Part shown: positions 24,522-33,252 of the stretch, one piece after another
Layout of the letters: each line of letters starts with the position of its first letter
Numbering within the stretch: position 1 is the first letter of the stretch
Origin: Acidobacteriota bacterium
GTDB taxonomy: Bacteria > Acidobacteriota > Terriglobia > Acidiferrales > UBA7541
NCBI GenBank assembly: GCA_013289715.1
Contig: JABCZJ010000011.1
Location: forward strand, 1-64,000
Reading direction: 5' to 3'
DNA length: 64,000 bases
Program-made: the position numbers and the translations under genes
The notes under the pieces: model-generated
What the model was told of the DNA's origin: nothing
The model's input: only the letters and a program-made list of their open reading frames with translations
Database searches by the model: none

Positions 24522-25793
24522 TCAAGTTGCGCCCGCGCCACACGCCTCCGCCCGCGCCAGCAGCAGCTGACGCTCCCGGGCATTACGAGTTAGCCCCGCC
24601 GCGCGTTCAAACTCCGCGCGCGCTTCCGCCAGTCGCCCCAGTTTCTTGAGCAAATCCCCGCGCACGCTCGGCAGCAGATGGTAATTCTCCAGCGAACGCT
24701 CTGCACCCAGCGCTTCCACCACTTCCAGCGCCGCCGCCGGACCAAACGCCATCGACACCGCCACGGCGCGATTCAGATCGATCACCGGAGATGGCGCGAT
24801 CCGCGCGAGCGCCTCATACAGCTTCACAATCTGCTGCCAGTCCGTTTCTTCCGCCGTGCGCGCTCGCGCGTGGCACGCTGCAATCTCCGCCTGCAACACG
24901 TATGGGCCTTGCGCAACAGGCGCCAGCGCCCGGGCCTGTTCGAGCGCCGCGAACCCGCGACGAATCAGCAGCTGGTCCCACGCCGCGCGGTTCTGCTCCA
25001 GCAGCAAAATCGGCGCGCCCGCTTCGTCCACGCGCGCTCCGAAACGCGAAGCCTGTATTTCCATCAGCGCCACCAGGCCGTGAACCTCCGGCTCTTGTGG
25101 CGCCAGCCCCGCCAGCACGCGTCCCAGCCGCAGCGCATCTTCGCAAAGCCCAGGCCGCAGCCAATCGTCACCGGCGGTCGCCGAGTACCCCTCGTTAAAA
25201 ATGAGATAAATCACGGCGAGCACCGACGAAAGCCGCGCCGCAAGCTCTTCGCCTCGCGGCACCTCAAACGGCACGCGCTTTTCCGCCAGCGTGCGCTTGG
25301 CCCGCACAATCCGCTGCGCAACGGTCGGCTCCGGCACCAGAAACGCGCGCGCGATCTCCTCTGTACTCAGCCCTCCCAGCAAACGGAGCGTTAGCGCCAC
25401 ACGCCCCTCGCTCGGCAGAACCGGATGGCACGAGATGAAGACCAGCCGCAGAAGATCGTCGCCGACATCGTCATCGAGAGCCGCATCAAAATTGGGCACG
25501 GTCATCTCTTTCTCTTCCATCTCGCGGCCCAGCTCTGCGTGCTTGCGCTCCAGCCGCGCGCTGCGACGGAAATGATCAATGGCGCGATGTTTGGCGGTGG
25601 CCATCAGCCAAGCGCCCGGATTATCCGGAACACCAGACTGCGGCCACTGCTCCAGCGCGGCGACCAGCGCATCTTGCGCCAGATCCTCGGCAACGCCCAC
25701 ATCGCGCACCATTCGCGCAAGACCGGCGATCAGCCTGGGTGCTTCAATCCGCCAAACTGTATCAATAGCGCGATGTGTGTCGGTAGCCGTCAC
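24522..25793 (-). CDS. ECF42-type RNA polymerase sigma factor with C-terminal extension
   Basis: 423 residues. The N-terminal 180 hold sigma region 2 (VAEDLAQDALVAALEQWP, GAWLMATAKHRAIDHFRR) and region 4 (LGGLSTEEIARAFLVPEPTV). The remaining 230 or so form a helical, TPR-like extension (FNEGYSATAGDDWLRPGLC ... LNRAVAVSMAFGP) that marks group ECF42. This group has no anti-sigma factor and is encoded beside DGPF/YCII proteins, as here. The start is GTG at 25793. It is probably transcribed with the DGPF gene 110 bp upstream and should recognise the three matching promoters listed below. Confidence 0.9.
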   Translation of the reverse strand: MTATDTHRAIDTVWRIEAPRLIAGLARMVRDVGVAEDLAQDALVAALEQWPQSGVPDNPGAWLMATAKHRAIDHFRRSARLERKHAELGREMEEKEMTVPNFDAALDDDVGDDLLRLVFISCHPVLPSEGRVALTLRLLGGLSTEEIARAFLVPEPTVAQRIVRAKRTLAEKRVPFEVPRGEELAARLSSVLAVIYLIFNEGYSATAGDDWLRPGLCEDALRLGRVLAGLAPQEPEVHGLVALMEIQASRFGARVDEAGAPILLLEQNRAAWDQLLIRRGFAALEQARALAPVAQGPYVLQAEIAACHARARTAEETDWQQIVKLYEALARIAPSPVIDLNRAVAVSMAFGPAAALEVVEALGAERSLENYHLLPSVRGDLLKKLGRLAEARAEFERAAGLTRNARERQLLLARAEACGAGAT

Positions 25794-25903
25794 GGCTACC
25801 CATCACACCACCTTCGCTTTCATCGCGCAAGCGAACCGCGCCGCCTCGCAAACGCGCCGCGAATGCGCTGCGTTTTCCGGGCTGTCCGTGGCAGCAGGTG
25901 CCC

Positions 25904-26278
25904 TTATTTCTTGGCCGCGCAGTCTTGCTGCATCATCATCTCGCGAACCTCGGTCTCGCCCTCCCATGCCGGCCAGTATTTCTTGTGCAGCTCCATGAAC
26001 TGCACCGCTCCCGCAACCGCCTCTTCCTTCGATTTCAGTTCAAACAGCGCATAGCCGCCGATGATTTCCTTGGCTTCGGTAAAGGGTCCGTCCGTCACGG
26101 TGACCCGTCCGCCGGAAAGCCGCACGCTGGCGCCTGCCGCGGTCGAAAGCAGCCCGCCGTTCCCGAGCAGCGTCCCGTCTTTGATTGCCTCTTCGGTGAG
26201 TTTCCCAATGGCATCCATTAATTCTTTGGGCGGCATGCCTTGTGCTTCTTTATGTTTTACGATCATCATGTATCGCAT
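25904..26278 (-). CDS. YCII/DGPF-domain protein
   Basis: 124 residues: MRYMMIVKHKEAQG, then VTVTDGPFTEAKEIIGGYAL with the DGPF motif. The fold is a dimeric ferredoxin-like alpha/beta domain with a conserved His/Asp pair; the reaction is unknown. ATG at 26278 is preferred because AAGGAG lies 8 nt upstream; a GTG two codons earlier is too close to it. A TGTCGA-N17-CGACGT promoter lies 81 bp upstream. It is likely co-transcribed with the ECF42 sigma gene that follows. Confidence 0.85.
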   Translation of the reverse strand: MRYMMIVKHKEAQGMPPKELMDAIGKLTEEAIKDGTLLGNGGLLSTAAGASVRLSGGRVTVTDGPFTEAKEIIGGYALFELKSKEEAVAGAVQFMELHKKYWPAWEGETEVREMMMQQDCAAKK

Positions 26279-26358
26279 CGTCACATCTCCTTGGTGGTTT
26301 CAGATTCCGGGCCGCGTTCCCGGCCGGCCTCAACCGGCTGAAGCTGGCCGCTACTTAC

Positions 26359-26387
26359 ACGTCGAACGAGTATTCAAGAAATCGACA
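26359..26387 (-). promoter_or_regulatory. ECF-type promoter 1 (first DGPF gene and sigma gene)
   Basis: On the minus strand TGTCGA (-35), a 17-bp spacer and CGACGT (-10). The same two hexamers and spacer stand before the second DGPF gene and the small membrane protein. From memory, ECF42 promoters carry TGTCGA at -35. Confidence 0.75.
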
Positions 26388-26457
26388 GGTCGAAATAACT
26401 TTTTTTGAAGCCACACCTTTTATTCCAGCAACTGTGCCGCAAAAGCATCCCGCGTTC

Positions 26458-26814
26458 TCACTTGCAAAAATCGGCCGCTTCCAGCACCGGGCGAATTTCC
26501 ACCTCGGTCTCGCGATCAAACGGGGCGCGCTTCAGCCATTCCACCGCCTCATCCATGGACTTCACCTGCCATATCCAGTAGCCGCCAACGAGCTCCTTGG
26601 TCTCGGTGAACGGCCCATCGATTACCGTACGTTGCTGCCCGGAAAACCTCACCCGCTTGCCCTTCGAGCTGGGATGCAACCCGTCAGCCGCGAGCAACAT
26701 ACCCGCCTGAATCAACTCCTGATTGAATTTCCCCATCTCGGCAAGCAGCTTCGGACCGGGCATAACCCCCGCCTCAGAATCCTTGCTGGCTTTCACCATC
26801 ACCATAACTCGCAT
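26458..26814 (-). CDS. YCII/DGPF-domain protein (second copy)
   Basis: 118 residues: MRVMVMVKASKDSEAG, then RTVIDGPFTETKELVGGYWI with the DGPF motif and a C-terminal APFDRETEVEIRPVLEAADF typical of this branch. It differs clearly from the first copy. The ribosome site is the purine-rich AAAGGGGCGAG before the ATG. ECF promoter 2 lies 75 bp upstream, inside the end of the neighbouring membrane-protein gene. Confidence 0.85.
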   Translation of the reverse strand: MRVMVMVKASKDSEAGVMPGPKLLAEMGKFNQELIQAGMLLAADGLHPSSKGKRVRFSGQQRTVIDGPFTETKELVGGYWIWQVKSMDEAVEWLKRAPFDRETEVEIRPVLEAADFCK

Positions 26815-26880
26815 CGCACTCGCCCCTTTATCTGGATTAGCACCGGATCCCAGATGATCCTGACCCGCTGGATCCTTGCT

Positions 26881-27264
26881 CTACTGATGCGTCGAACGAA
26901 CGTCGGTTAGATCGACATCTCCCGTATATTTTTTTGGGAAATTCCTGGACTCCGCTCGCGGAGTCGTCCCCGTCAAGAACATTCCGGCGATTACCAGCAA
27001 CAGCGGCCAGAATGATATCAATATCCCGCAGAGGCCCCGCAAAAACTCCCCGCGATCAAAGAGATAGGACTGAACCACGTGCGAAGCGGCTAAGACAATA
27101 GCGATCATTTCTTCGAACGTCTGGGACGCGTCAGCGCTAATACCGGCGAGGCGGCTCAACCGCGCAGCGGCGTCCGGCAGATTCCCGCAAAGAATAAAAA
27201 GCCCCAGCCCAATAAGTGCCGCACCTGCGATTGATTTAGGCGGTCCGAAGAATCTGTGTCGCAT
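26881..27264 (-). CDS. small membrane protein of the ECF42 locus
   Basis: 127 residues, not recognised. Two likely membrane helices (about 12-30, AGAALIGLGLFILCG; and about 82-100, GILISFWPLLLVIAGMFL) flank a soluble loop. The ATG at 27264 follows AAGGGG. It has its own TGTCGA-N17-CGACGT promoter 44 bp upstream, so it looks like a direct member of the ECF42 regulon. The promoter of the second DGPF gene lies inside its last codons. Confidence 0.6.
   Translation of the reverse strand: MRHRFFGPPKSIAGAALIGLGLFILCGNLPDAAARLSRLAGISADASQTFEEMIAIVLAASHVVQSYLFDRGEFLRGLCGILISFWPLLLVIAGMFLTGTTPRAESRNFPKKYTGDVDLTDVRSTHQ
26889..26917 (-). promoter_or_regulatory. ECF-type promoter 2 (second DGPF gene)
   Basis: On the minus strand TGTCGA, a 17-bp spacer and CGACGC, within the 3' end of the membrane-protein gene and 75 bp before the second DGPF gene. 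Confidence 0.7.
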
Positions 27265-27307
27265 CGTCTTGTCCCCTTCCAGAAGCGTGTTACCTGCCTC
27301 TACCTAC

Positions 27308-27336
27308 ACGTCGAAGGAGGACCCACGATTTCGACA
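27308..27336 (-). promoter_or_regulatory. ECF-type promoter 3 (small membrane protein)
   Basis: On the minus strand TGTCGA, a 17-bp spacer and CGACGT, 44 bp before the ATG at 27264. Confidence 0.75.
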
Positions 27337-27372
27337 CACACAACCGGATTAATTGGTGACGAATATTCCAAA

Positions 27373-27846
27373 TTATGGCTGGTCTTTCAAAAGTCGCGCC
27401 AATACCTCAGGCGCAAGATAGAAACTGGTTTCTTGCAGACGCTTCACGGCGACTCGAAGGTCCAGCAGCCCTAGGGATCCGGCTTCCTGCAATACGCCCA
27501 GCGTTCCCATCACAACGATGCCCCGCTTTTCAGCCTCGCGCCGCCCTTCTCGGTCGTCGACAATTAACCGATCGGCACGGAGTTCTCCCGCTAGGAGGAT
27601 TGCGTCACGTTCGCCTGGGTCCAGCTTGGCGAGCAACGCGTCGGGCGCGTTCTCAGGAACGCGAACCTCCAGCCAACTCGGTAGTTGGCCGATCCAGGTA
27701 CGAACCATCGCGGGCGCTGACAGGCGCAGAAGTTCGTCACGCACCGCAGCCGGAATTGCGACGGTGCCGTACAGCTTTGGGAGGATGTGGATCTCTTCGA
27801 TGAGAATCAGGTAGTTAATCGGGGAGGTGTCGGCGACAACGATCAT
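27373..27846 (-). CDS. DUF3368-family PIN-like toxin
   Basis: 157 residues. It starts MIVVADTSPINYLILIEEI with the conserved PIN acidic residue and Ser/Asn pair, continues with LDPGERDAILLAGELRADRL and IVDDREGRREAEKRGIVVMG, and ends LARLLKDQP. DUF3368 proteins are predicted ribonuclease toxins. The ATG overlaps the stop of the UPF0175 antitoxin gene by 4 nt, so this is a complete type II toxin-antitoxin module. A C-terminal copy survives as a remnant at 22747-22886. Confidence 0.88.
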   Translation of the reverse strand: MIVVADTSPINYLILIEEIHILPKLYGTVAIPAAVRDELLRLSAPAMVRTWIGQLPSWLEVRVPENAPDALLAKLDPGERDAILLAGELRADRLIVDDREGRREAEKRGIVVMGTLGVLQEAGSLGLLDLRVAVKRLQETSFYLAPEVLARLLKDQP

Positions 27847-28148
27847 TCCACGTGTTGCTTATCGGAGTCGTTCTCGTCGAGCAGTTTCGCGCGGGCCTTT
27901 TGTGAAGTGGCTTGATCTTGTTCCAGGTCGCCAAGATCGTAATGCAGGAAGACGCGGTGCTGCTTCAGAAAGGCGTGCACTTCCAGCCGAGTTTCGAAGC
28001 CCAGCATCTGGCGCACTGCGGACTCCGACAGCAGCTCCGTGCGATAGCCCTCCAGCGCCAGCGCTTCCAGCGCAACCCGTGCGGGATCCTGCCCTTCAGG
28101 AGTCACTTGTCGTGCCAGTTCGTCGGGGATATTGAGGGTAATTTCCAT
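27843..28148 (-). CDS. UPF0175-family antitoxin
   Basis: 101 residues from the ATG at 28148: MEITLNIPDELARQVTPEGQ, then VALEALALEGYRTELLSESA and VRQMLGFETRLEVHAFLKQH. This matches the UPF0175 pattern (ribbon, then a helix-turn-helix) with an acidic, flexible C-terminal tail that would block the toxin. A start 12 codons earlier lacks a ribosome site. It overlaps the toxin gene by 4 nt. Confidence 0.85.
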   Translation of the reverse strand: MEITLNIPDELARQVTPEGQDPARVALEALALEGYRTELLSESAVRQMLGFETRLEVHAFLKQHRVFLHYDLGDLEQDQATSQKARAKLLDENDSDKQHVE

Positions 28149-28331
28149 ATTCCTGATCCACGCGAGAGCGAAATTCAGAAACATCTACAACATCACGCGA
28201 AGTGCCGCACTGCGCAAGACTCCAGCATAGCTGATCATATCATTTTAGCTCGGGCGGGAGGTCACCGTCCCAACCAAATTGGTCAGACTTTCAATTACTG
28301 CAAACTGGAACAGAGGGTTGCAATCACTAAC

Positions 28332-29792
28332 TTAACCTCCCAAACCGGCGAACGATTCACCCAGCAGGCGGATGCCTTCGCGAATACTCTGCTCATTCAT
28401 CCGCGAGTAGCCGAGCATCAGCCCGGCCCTCGCAGCCCGCGCCAGAAAATATCCGGAAATTCCGTAGACGCCCACGCCGCGCGCTGCGGCGCTCTGAATC
28501 ACCGCATCTTCCGCAATGCGTTTGCTGGTAGGCCACAACACCACGTGGGTACCGGCACCGTCGCCAGCCACTTCCACACGCTCTCCCAAATGTTCCCGAA
28601 TCGCCTCCAGCAGCGCCGCTCGATGCGCCGCGTTTCTGCGCCTCACCCGGCGCAAATGCCGCTCGTACATGCCCGTGGAAATAAATTCCGCCAGCGTTTC
28701 CTGTTCCAGCGTCGCGGTGTGCCGGTCGCACAACCACTTCGCCGCGGTGAAAGCCGCCACCAGCGATTTCGGCGCGACCAAGTACCCAATGCGCAGCGCT
28801 GAAAAAATCGTACGCGAAAACGTCCCCACGTAAATGACGCGCCCCTCGCTGTCCAGCCCCTGCAAAGACTCGAGTGGCTGACCTTCGTAATGGAATTCGC
28901 CGTCGTAATCGTCCTCTACCACGATCGCAGCCTTGCGCCGCGCCCAATCCAGCAGCTCCAGGCGCCGTGCCAGAGGCAGAATCGCGCCCGTGGGAAACTG
29001 GTGCGAAGGCGTGACGAATGCCAAGCGCGCATTTTTCGGCAGCGCATCAGGTTGCAACCCGTCGCGATCCACGGCAACCGGTTGCAGCCGCGCTCCCGCC
29101 GCGCGCAGCACCTCCCGCGTGCCCTGATACTGCGGATCCTCGACGGCCACAGCATCGCCGCGCTCAATCAACACGCGCGCGATCAAATCCAGCGCCTGCT
29201 GCGAGCCGTTCACCACAATCACTTGCGACGCATCGCAAATCACCGCGCGCGACCGCCGCAAATGCAGCGCAATCGCCTCGCGCAACGACAAACTTCCTCC
29301 CGCCACGCCGTAGTCCAACTGCCGCACCGGAGCCTTCCGCGCGTGCCGCAGCAAAATCCGCCGCCACATCTGATACGGAAAAGTTTCCACGTCACCGCGT
29401 CCGCCATACGCAAAATCGTAGCGCAGCGGTACCGAGCGCCGGCCGGGAAAATCCACACTCGAGCCGAGAGCGTCGGCTGTGGATCCGTAGCGCGAAAGCT
29501 GCAGCTTCGCGGCGCGCACATTTCTTTTCGGCCGGCTGCCGCCGCCACTCAATCCCGCTGATACATACGTCCCGGAACCGCCGCGCCCGGCCGCAAATCC
29601 TTCCGCGATCAGTTGATCGTAAGCGAGCAGCACCACAGTCCGCGAAATCCCCAGCTCATCAGCCAGCTCGCGCGTGGAAGGCAGCCGGTCCGCAGCCCGG
29701 AAAGTGCCGGAAAGGATAGCCCGGCGCAGTCCGGCGTAAACCTGCCGGAACAGCGGCTCGCCCCGCCTCGAAAGTGGTATCACCAATTGCAT
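28332..29792 (-). CDS. MocR/PdxR-like regulator with Arg in place of the PLP lysine
   Basis: 486 residues: GntR-type winged helix (LFRQVYAGLRRAILSGTFRA, LPSTRELADELGISRTVVLL) followed by an aminotransferase-I-like domain (about 110-480). The Asp of VVEDDYDGEF is present, but the PLP Schiff-base Lys, normally in the sequence SFSKTL, is Arg (codon CGT) in YVGTFSRTIFSALRIGY. The protein may therefore bind its ligand differently or not bind PLP covalently. ATG at 29792 is chosen; an earlier start at 29936 would overlap the divergent gene. It is divergent from the DFDF-domain cluster and may control it. Confidence 0.87.
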   Translation of the reverse strand: MQLVIPLSRRGEPLFRQVYAGLRRAILSGTFRAADRLPSTRELADELGISRTVVLLAYDQLIAEGFAAGRGGSGTYVSAGLSGGGSRPKRNVRAAKLQLSRYGSTADALGSSVDFPGRRSVPLRYDFAYGGRGDVETFPYQMWRRILLRHARKAPVRQLDYGVAGGSLSLREAIALHLRRSRAVICDASQVIVVNGSQQALDLIARVLIERGDAVAVEDPQYQGTREVLRAAGARLQPVAVDRDGLQPDALPKNARLAFVTPSHQFPTGAILPLARRLELLDWARRKAAIVVEDDYDGEFHYEGQPLESLQGLDSEGRVIYVGTFSRTIFSALRIGYLVAPKSLVAAFTAAKWLCDRHTATLEQETLAEFISTGMYERHLRRVRRRNAAHRAALLEAIREHLGERVEVAGDGAGTHVVLWPTSKRIAEDAVIQSAAARGVGVYGISGYFLARAARAGLMLGYSRMNEQSIREGIRLLGESFAGLGG

Positions 29793-29916
29793 AAAAAGTG
29801 GCCATAGCAAAATACCACAAGCCGCGTCAATCTTATAGCGGCGCAGCGCGCAGTTCGCCGCCGCCGGCGCGACGCGCGCAAGCCGTCGCTCGACGATCCA
29901 ATATCGGGAGAAGAAA

Positions 29917-30513
29917 ATGAAACTGCTCTGGAGCATCGGAAGTTATTTCGCACTCTGCGCGCTCGGCTGCCTGTTGCAAACCGTGCCACCAATCTTGCAC
30001 GCCGTGCCGCTCGCGCCAGCGACGCAGCAAGCCCCCATGGCGCGCGACGGCCAGCACGATTTTGACTTCAACCTCGGCACCTGGCACACGCGCATCAAGC
30101 GTCTGCAACATCCGCTCACCGGCTCGACTACCTGGACAGAAATGGAAGGCACAGTCGTCATCCGCAAAGTATGGGACGGCCGCGCCCAGCTGGAAGAAAT
30201 CGAAGCCGATGGCGCCGCCGGCCACTTCGAAGGCCTCACCCTGTTTCTCTACAATCCCGAAGCGCATCAGTGGAGCCAGACTTTTTCCAATAGCAAAGAA
30301 GGCACGGTATCCCAGCCCGCCATCGGCGAATTCAGGAATGGCCGCGGCGAGTTCTATGATCAGGAACCGTACAACGGTCGAACCATCCTCGTGCGCGTTG
30401 TCTGGTCCGACATCACACCGGACTCGCATCGCTTCGAGCAATCCTTTTCCGACGACGGCGGCAAATCCTGGGAACCCAACTTCGTCGCCACGCTGACGCG
30501 AGCCAAATCATGA
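29917..30513 (+). CDS. secreted DFDF-GTW-domain protein (DUF1579-like, tentative)
   Basis: 198 residues. A signal peptide (about 1-30) precedes a single domain marked by ARDGQHDFDFNLGTWHTRIK, HPLTGSTTW, GHFEGLTLFLYNPEAHQWSQ and FEQSFSDDGGKSWEPN. The same domain occurs once, twice and once more in the next 5 kb. The alternating pattern suggests a lipocalin-like beta barrel. The function is unknown. The gene overlaps the GNAT gene by 4 nt, and the ribosome site GGGAGAAG lies just before the ATG. Confidence 0.75.
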   Translation: MKLLWSIGSYFALCALGCLLQTVPPILHAVPLAPATQQAPMARDGQHDFDFNLGTWHTRIKRLQHPLTGSTTWTEMEGTVVIRKVWDGRAQLEEIEADGAAGHFEGLTLFLYNPEAHQWSQTFSNSKEGTVSQPAIGEFRNGRGEFYDQEPYNGRTILVRVVWSDITPDSHRFEQSFSDDGGKSWEPNFVATLTRAKS

Positions 30514-30971
30514 GCGGCAAGATCGTAGTAAGAGACGTGCAGCGACGCGATTTCGCCGAATGGAAACCGCTCTGGGACGGTTACAACGCCTTCTACGGCC
30601 GCCAAGGCATCACCGCGCTGCCGGAAGAAATCACGAATCTCACCTGGTCGCGCTTTTTCGATGGTTACGAGCCAATCTGCGCCATGGTGGCAGAGCGCGC
30701 AAATCAATTGGTCGGCATGGTGCATTACCTCTTTCATCGCAGTTCCACCGGCCTGCGCTCCAATTGCTACCTTCAGGACTTGTTCACCGTCGAATCCGCC
30801 AGAGGCCAGGGCGTCGGCCGCGCGCTCATCGAGGAAGTTTATCGCCGCGCGGCACAAGCCGGCTCCGGCCGCGTCTACTGGCAAACGCACGAAACCAACC
30901 GAACCGCAATGAAGCTCTACGATAAGGTCGCCGAAAAATCCGGCTTCATCATTTATCGCAGGGATCTGTGA
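30510..30971 (+). CDS. GNAT-family N-acetyltransferase
   Basis: 153 residues with the GNAT fold: the acetyl-CoA pyrophosphate-binding motif is LFTVESARGQGVGRALIEEV, and a C-terminal strand (SGRVYWQTHETNRTAMKLYD) completes the active site. The substrate is not evident. It overlaps both neighbours by 4 nt, so it is part of an operon with two DFDF-domain genes. Confidence 0.88.
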   Translation: MSGKIVVRDVQRRDFAEWKPLWDGYNAFYGRQGITALPEEITNLTWSRFFDGYEPICAMVAERANQLVGMVHYLFHRSSTGLRSNCYLQDLFTVESARGQGVGRALIEEVYRRAAQAGSGRVYWQTHETNRTAMKLYDKVAEKSGFIIYRRDL

Positions 30972-30997
30972 AAAAGAGCTGTGATGGGGAGGAAATG

Positions 30998-32161
30998 ATG
31001 ATCGCACCACGCCGTATCGCAATGTGTTTTCTGCTGAGTACTTTGTGCGCGCTGGCCTGCCTGCTGCCAACCGCTCCAGCGCTCGCGCAAGCCGCAACCG
31101 GCGCCGCACCCGCAGCGCTGCAAGCCGCAACGCCGCGCGATGGCCAGCACGATTTCGACTTCGAGATCGGCACCTGGAAAATCCACCTGAAGCGCCTGAT
31201 GCATCCTTTGACCGGCTCGACGACGTGGGAGGAACTGGACGGCACCGTCGTCGCCCGCGCGCTCTGGGAGGGCCGTGCCAACATGGATGAATTCGCAGCG
31301 GACCGACCGTCCGGGCATGTCGAAGGCCTGACTCTGCGTCTGTACAATCCGCAAGCCCAGCAGTGGAATCTCTATTGGGCGAACAGCAAGGCTGGGATGT
31401 TCGACGGCCCACCGCAGGTTGGCGAATTCAAGAATGGGGTCGGCGAGTTTTACTGCCAGGACACTTTCAACGGCCGCATGATCTTGATTCGCTATGTGTG
31501 GTCAGGCATCACCGCGAATTCCGCCCACTTCGAACAATCGTTCTCCGACGACGGCGGCAAAACCTGGGAAGTGAACTGGATCAGCGATCAAACGCGCACA
31601 AGCGATCAATCCGCCAAAGCACCTGCGGCTGCCCAAACGAATTCCGCAGGCTCGCAAGCAACCGCCACAGACCAGGATGGACCACACGGTTTTGACGGGC
31701 TCTTCGGCTCGTGGAATTATCGCGTGAAGCGCCTCATGCATCCGCTAACCGGCTCCACCACCTGGCACGAATTTCCAGCCACCGGCATTTGCTACAAGGT
31801 TTGGGGCGGCCGCGCCCAACTGGACACCTTCGAGGCCGATGATCCCACCGGCCACATCGAAGGCCTGGTCGTGCGTCTCTACAATCCCGAAAACCATCAG
31901 TGGAGCCTGAACTGGGCCACCAGCAAAACCGGCAGGCCCGACCCTCCGCAAATCGGCAAATTCAAGAATGGACACGGCGACTTTTACACCCAGGACACGA
32001 TCAACGGCAAAACCATCTTCGTTCGATATGATTGGACAAAGATCAACACGGACACGCCCCACTTTGAGCAATCCTTCTCCGAAGATGGCGGCCAAACCTG
32101 GGAAGTAAACTGGATCACCGACCAAACGCGCGTAGGCGACGCCGCCGACAAAGCGCGCTGA
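30998..32161 (+). CDS. secreted protein with two tandem DFDF-GTW domains
   Basis: 387 residues. A signal peptide (about 1-30, MIAPRRIAMCFLLSTLCALA...) is followed by two copies of the domain: TPRDGQHDFDFEIGTWKIHL...SFSDDGGKTWEVNWI, then HGFDGLFGSWNYRVKRLMHP...SFSEDGGQTWEVNWI. A linker rich in Ala, Ser and Gln joins them. GGGGAGG precedes two adjacent ATGs (30995 and 30998); the second has better spacing. A GTG at 30968 overlapping the previous gene is also possible. The internal duplication is plain; the role is unknown. Confidence 0.75.
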   Translation: MIAPRRIAMCFLLSTLCALACLLPTAPALAQAATGAAPAALQAATPRDGQHDFDFEIGTWKIHLKRLMHPLTGSTTWEELDGTVVARALWEGRANMDEFAADRPSGHVEGLTLRLYNPQAQQWNLYWANSKAGMFDGPPQVGEFKNGVGEFYCQDTFNGRMILIRYVWSGITANSAHFEQSFSDDGGKTWEVNWISDQTRTSDQSAKAPAAAQTNSAGSQATATDQDGPHGFDGLFGSWNYRVKRLMHPLTGSTTWHEFPATGICYKVWGGRAQLDTFEADDPTGHIEGLVVRLYNPENHQWSLNWATSKTGRPDPPQIGKFKNGHGDFYTQDTINGKTIFVRYDWTKINTDTPHFEQSFSEDGGQTWEVNWITDQTRVGDAADKAR

Positions 32162-32212
32162 AATCCGCGAGATTGCCGATACCGGATCCCACAGGAAAGG
32201 GAGGGAGAAACA

Positions 32213-33043
32213 ATGCCCACAAGACTCGTAATCGGACTGCTGGCGGTGATTGGTATTTATAATCTCACTCTGGCTCGCAGCGCGCAATCCACGCAGAAAA
32301 CTACGATCGATCCTGCCGCCAACTTGAGAGATTTTCAGGCCATCGAGTTTCGCCGTTACTCCATCAAGCCCGGAGCCCGTCAGCATTTCGCGCAGTATTT
32401 TGAAAGCTATTTCCCCGAAGCTTTTGAGCAGCAGGGCGCCATCGTGGAAGGGTCATTCTTCGAGCGCAAGAAACAGAACGGTTTTACCTGGATCCGCGGC
32501 TTCCACACCATGGATGCTCGCGCCGTGCTGAATGCCGCTTTCTATTACGGGCCGCTCTGGAGGGAGCATCGGGAGCTGATGAACAGCTTTATCGACGACT
32601 CCGACAATGTTCTGCTGCTGCGCCCGCTCACTCCCGATCGCGGCATCATCGTCTTGCCGTCTGTCGATCCTGTAACCGAAGCGGGTGGCGCAGCAGGTGT
32701 GGTCGTGGCGCAAATATTTGCGCTGAAACCGGACGGCGTGGAGGCCTTCGCGAAAGCTGCGGAACCAGTCTTTGCTGCCTATCGCGCCTCGGGCGCGCGC
32801 GAAGCCGGCGTGCTGGTTACGCTCGACGCAAAGAATAATTTCCCGCAACTTCCGGTCCGGACCGACGGGCCTTTTTTGATTTGGCTGGGCGTCCTTGAAG
32901 ACAGCCGAACGCTGCAGGCGAGCTTCACACCGGAAGAAGAGCGCGCGCTGCCAGCGCTACTTGCAACAGGATTGCTGCGCGAAGCACCCGAGCTGGTTGT
33001 GCTCGACCCCACTCCCCGCTCGCGACTGCGCTGGCTACGCTGA
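32213..33043 (+). CDS. NIPSNAP-family secreted protein
   Basis: 276 residues with an N-terminal hydrophobic signal (about 1-22). The core FQAIEFRRYSIKPGARQHFA, FERKKQNGFTWIRGFHTMD and FYYGPLWREHRELMN match the NIPSNAP/dimeric alpha-beta barrel fold; a second, weaker copy seems to follow (VVVAQIFALKPDGVEAFAKA). Such proteins are small enzymes or binders of unknown substrate. GGGAGGGAGAAACA precedes the ATG. It lies inside the DFDF-domain cluster on the same strand. Confidence 0.78.
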   Translation: MPTRLVIGLLAVIGIYNLTLARSAQSTQKTTIDPAANLRDFQAIEFRRYSIKPGARQHFAQYFESYFPEAFEQQGAIVEGSFFERKKQNGFTWIRGFHTMDARAVLNAAFYYGPLWREHRELMNSFIDDSDNVLLLRPLTPDRGIIVLPSVDPVTEAGGAAGVVVAQIFALKPDGVEAFAKAAEPVFAAYRASGAREAGVLVTLDAKNNFPQLPVRTDGPFLIWLGVLEDSRTLQASFTPEEERALPALLATGLLREAPELVVLDPTPRSRLRWLR

Positions 33044-33252
33044 GCAGTGAAACGATGATGCTCGCAAACGCGCGGCCCATCGGAGTCACACCGAACTCAT
33101 TCTCGGAGTTGTAGCCTGGTCTGTATCACCGTAGATGGGACAAGGCTTTCGTCGAGGATGCCAATTTAGCCGGTTCCGAAGTACTTTGCGCGCGAGAACC
33201 AGATAGCGACGGCGCCAGAGCATCATTAATCTGGAGGTGCGAGAGAAACACC

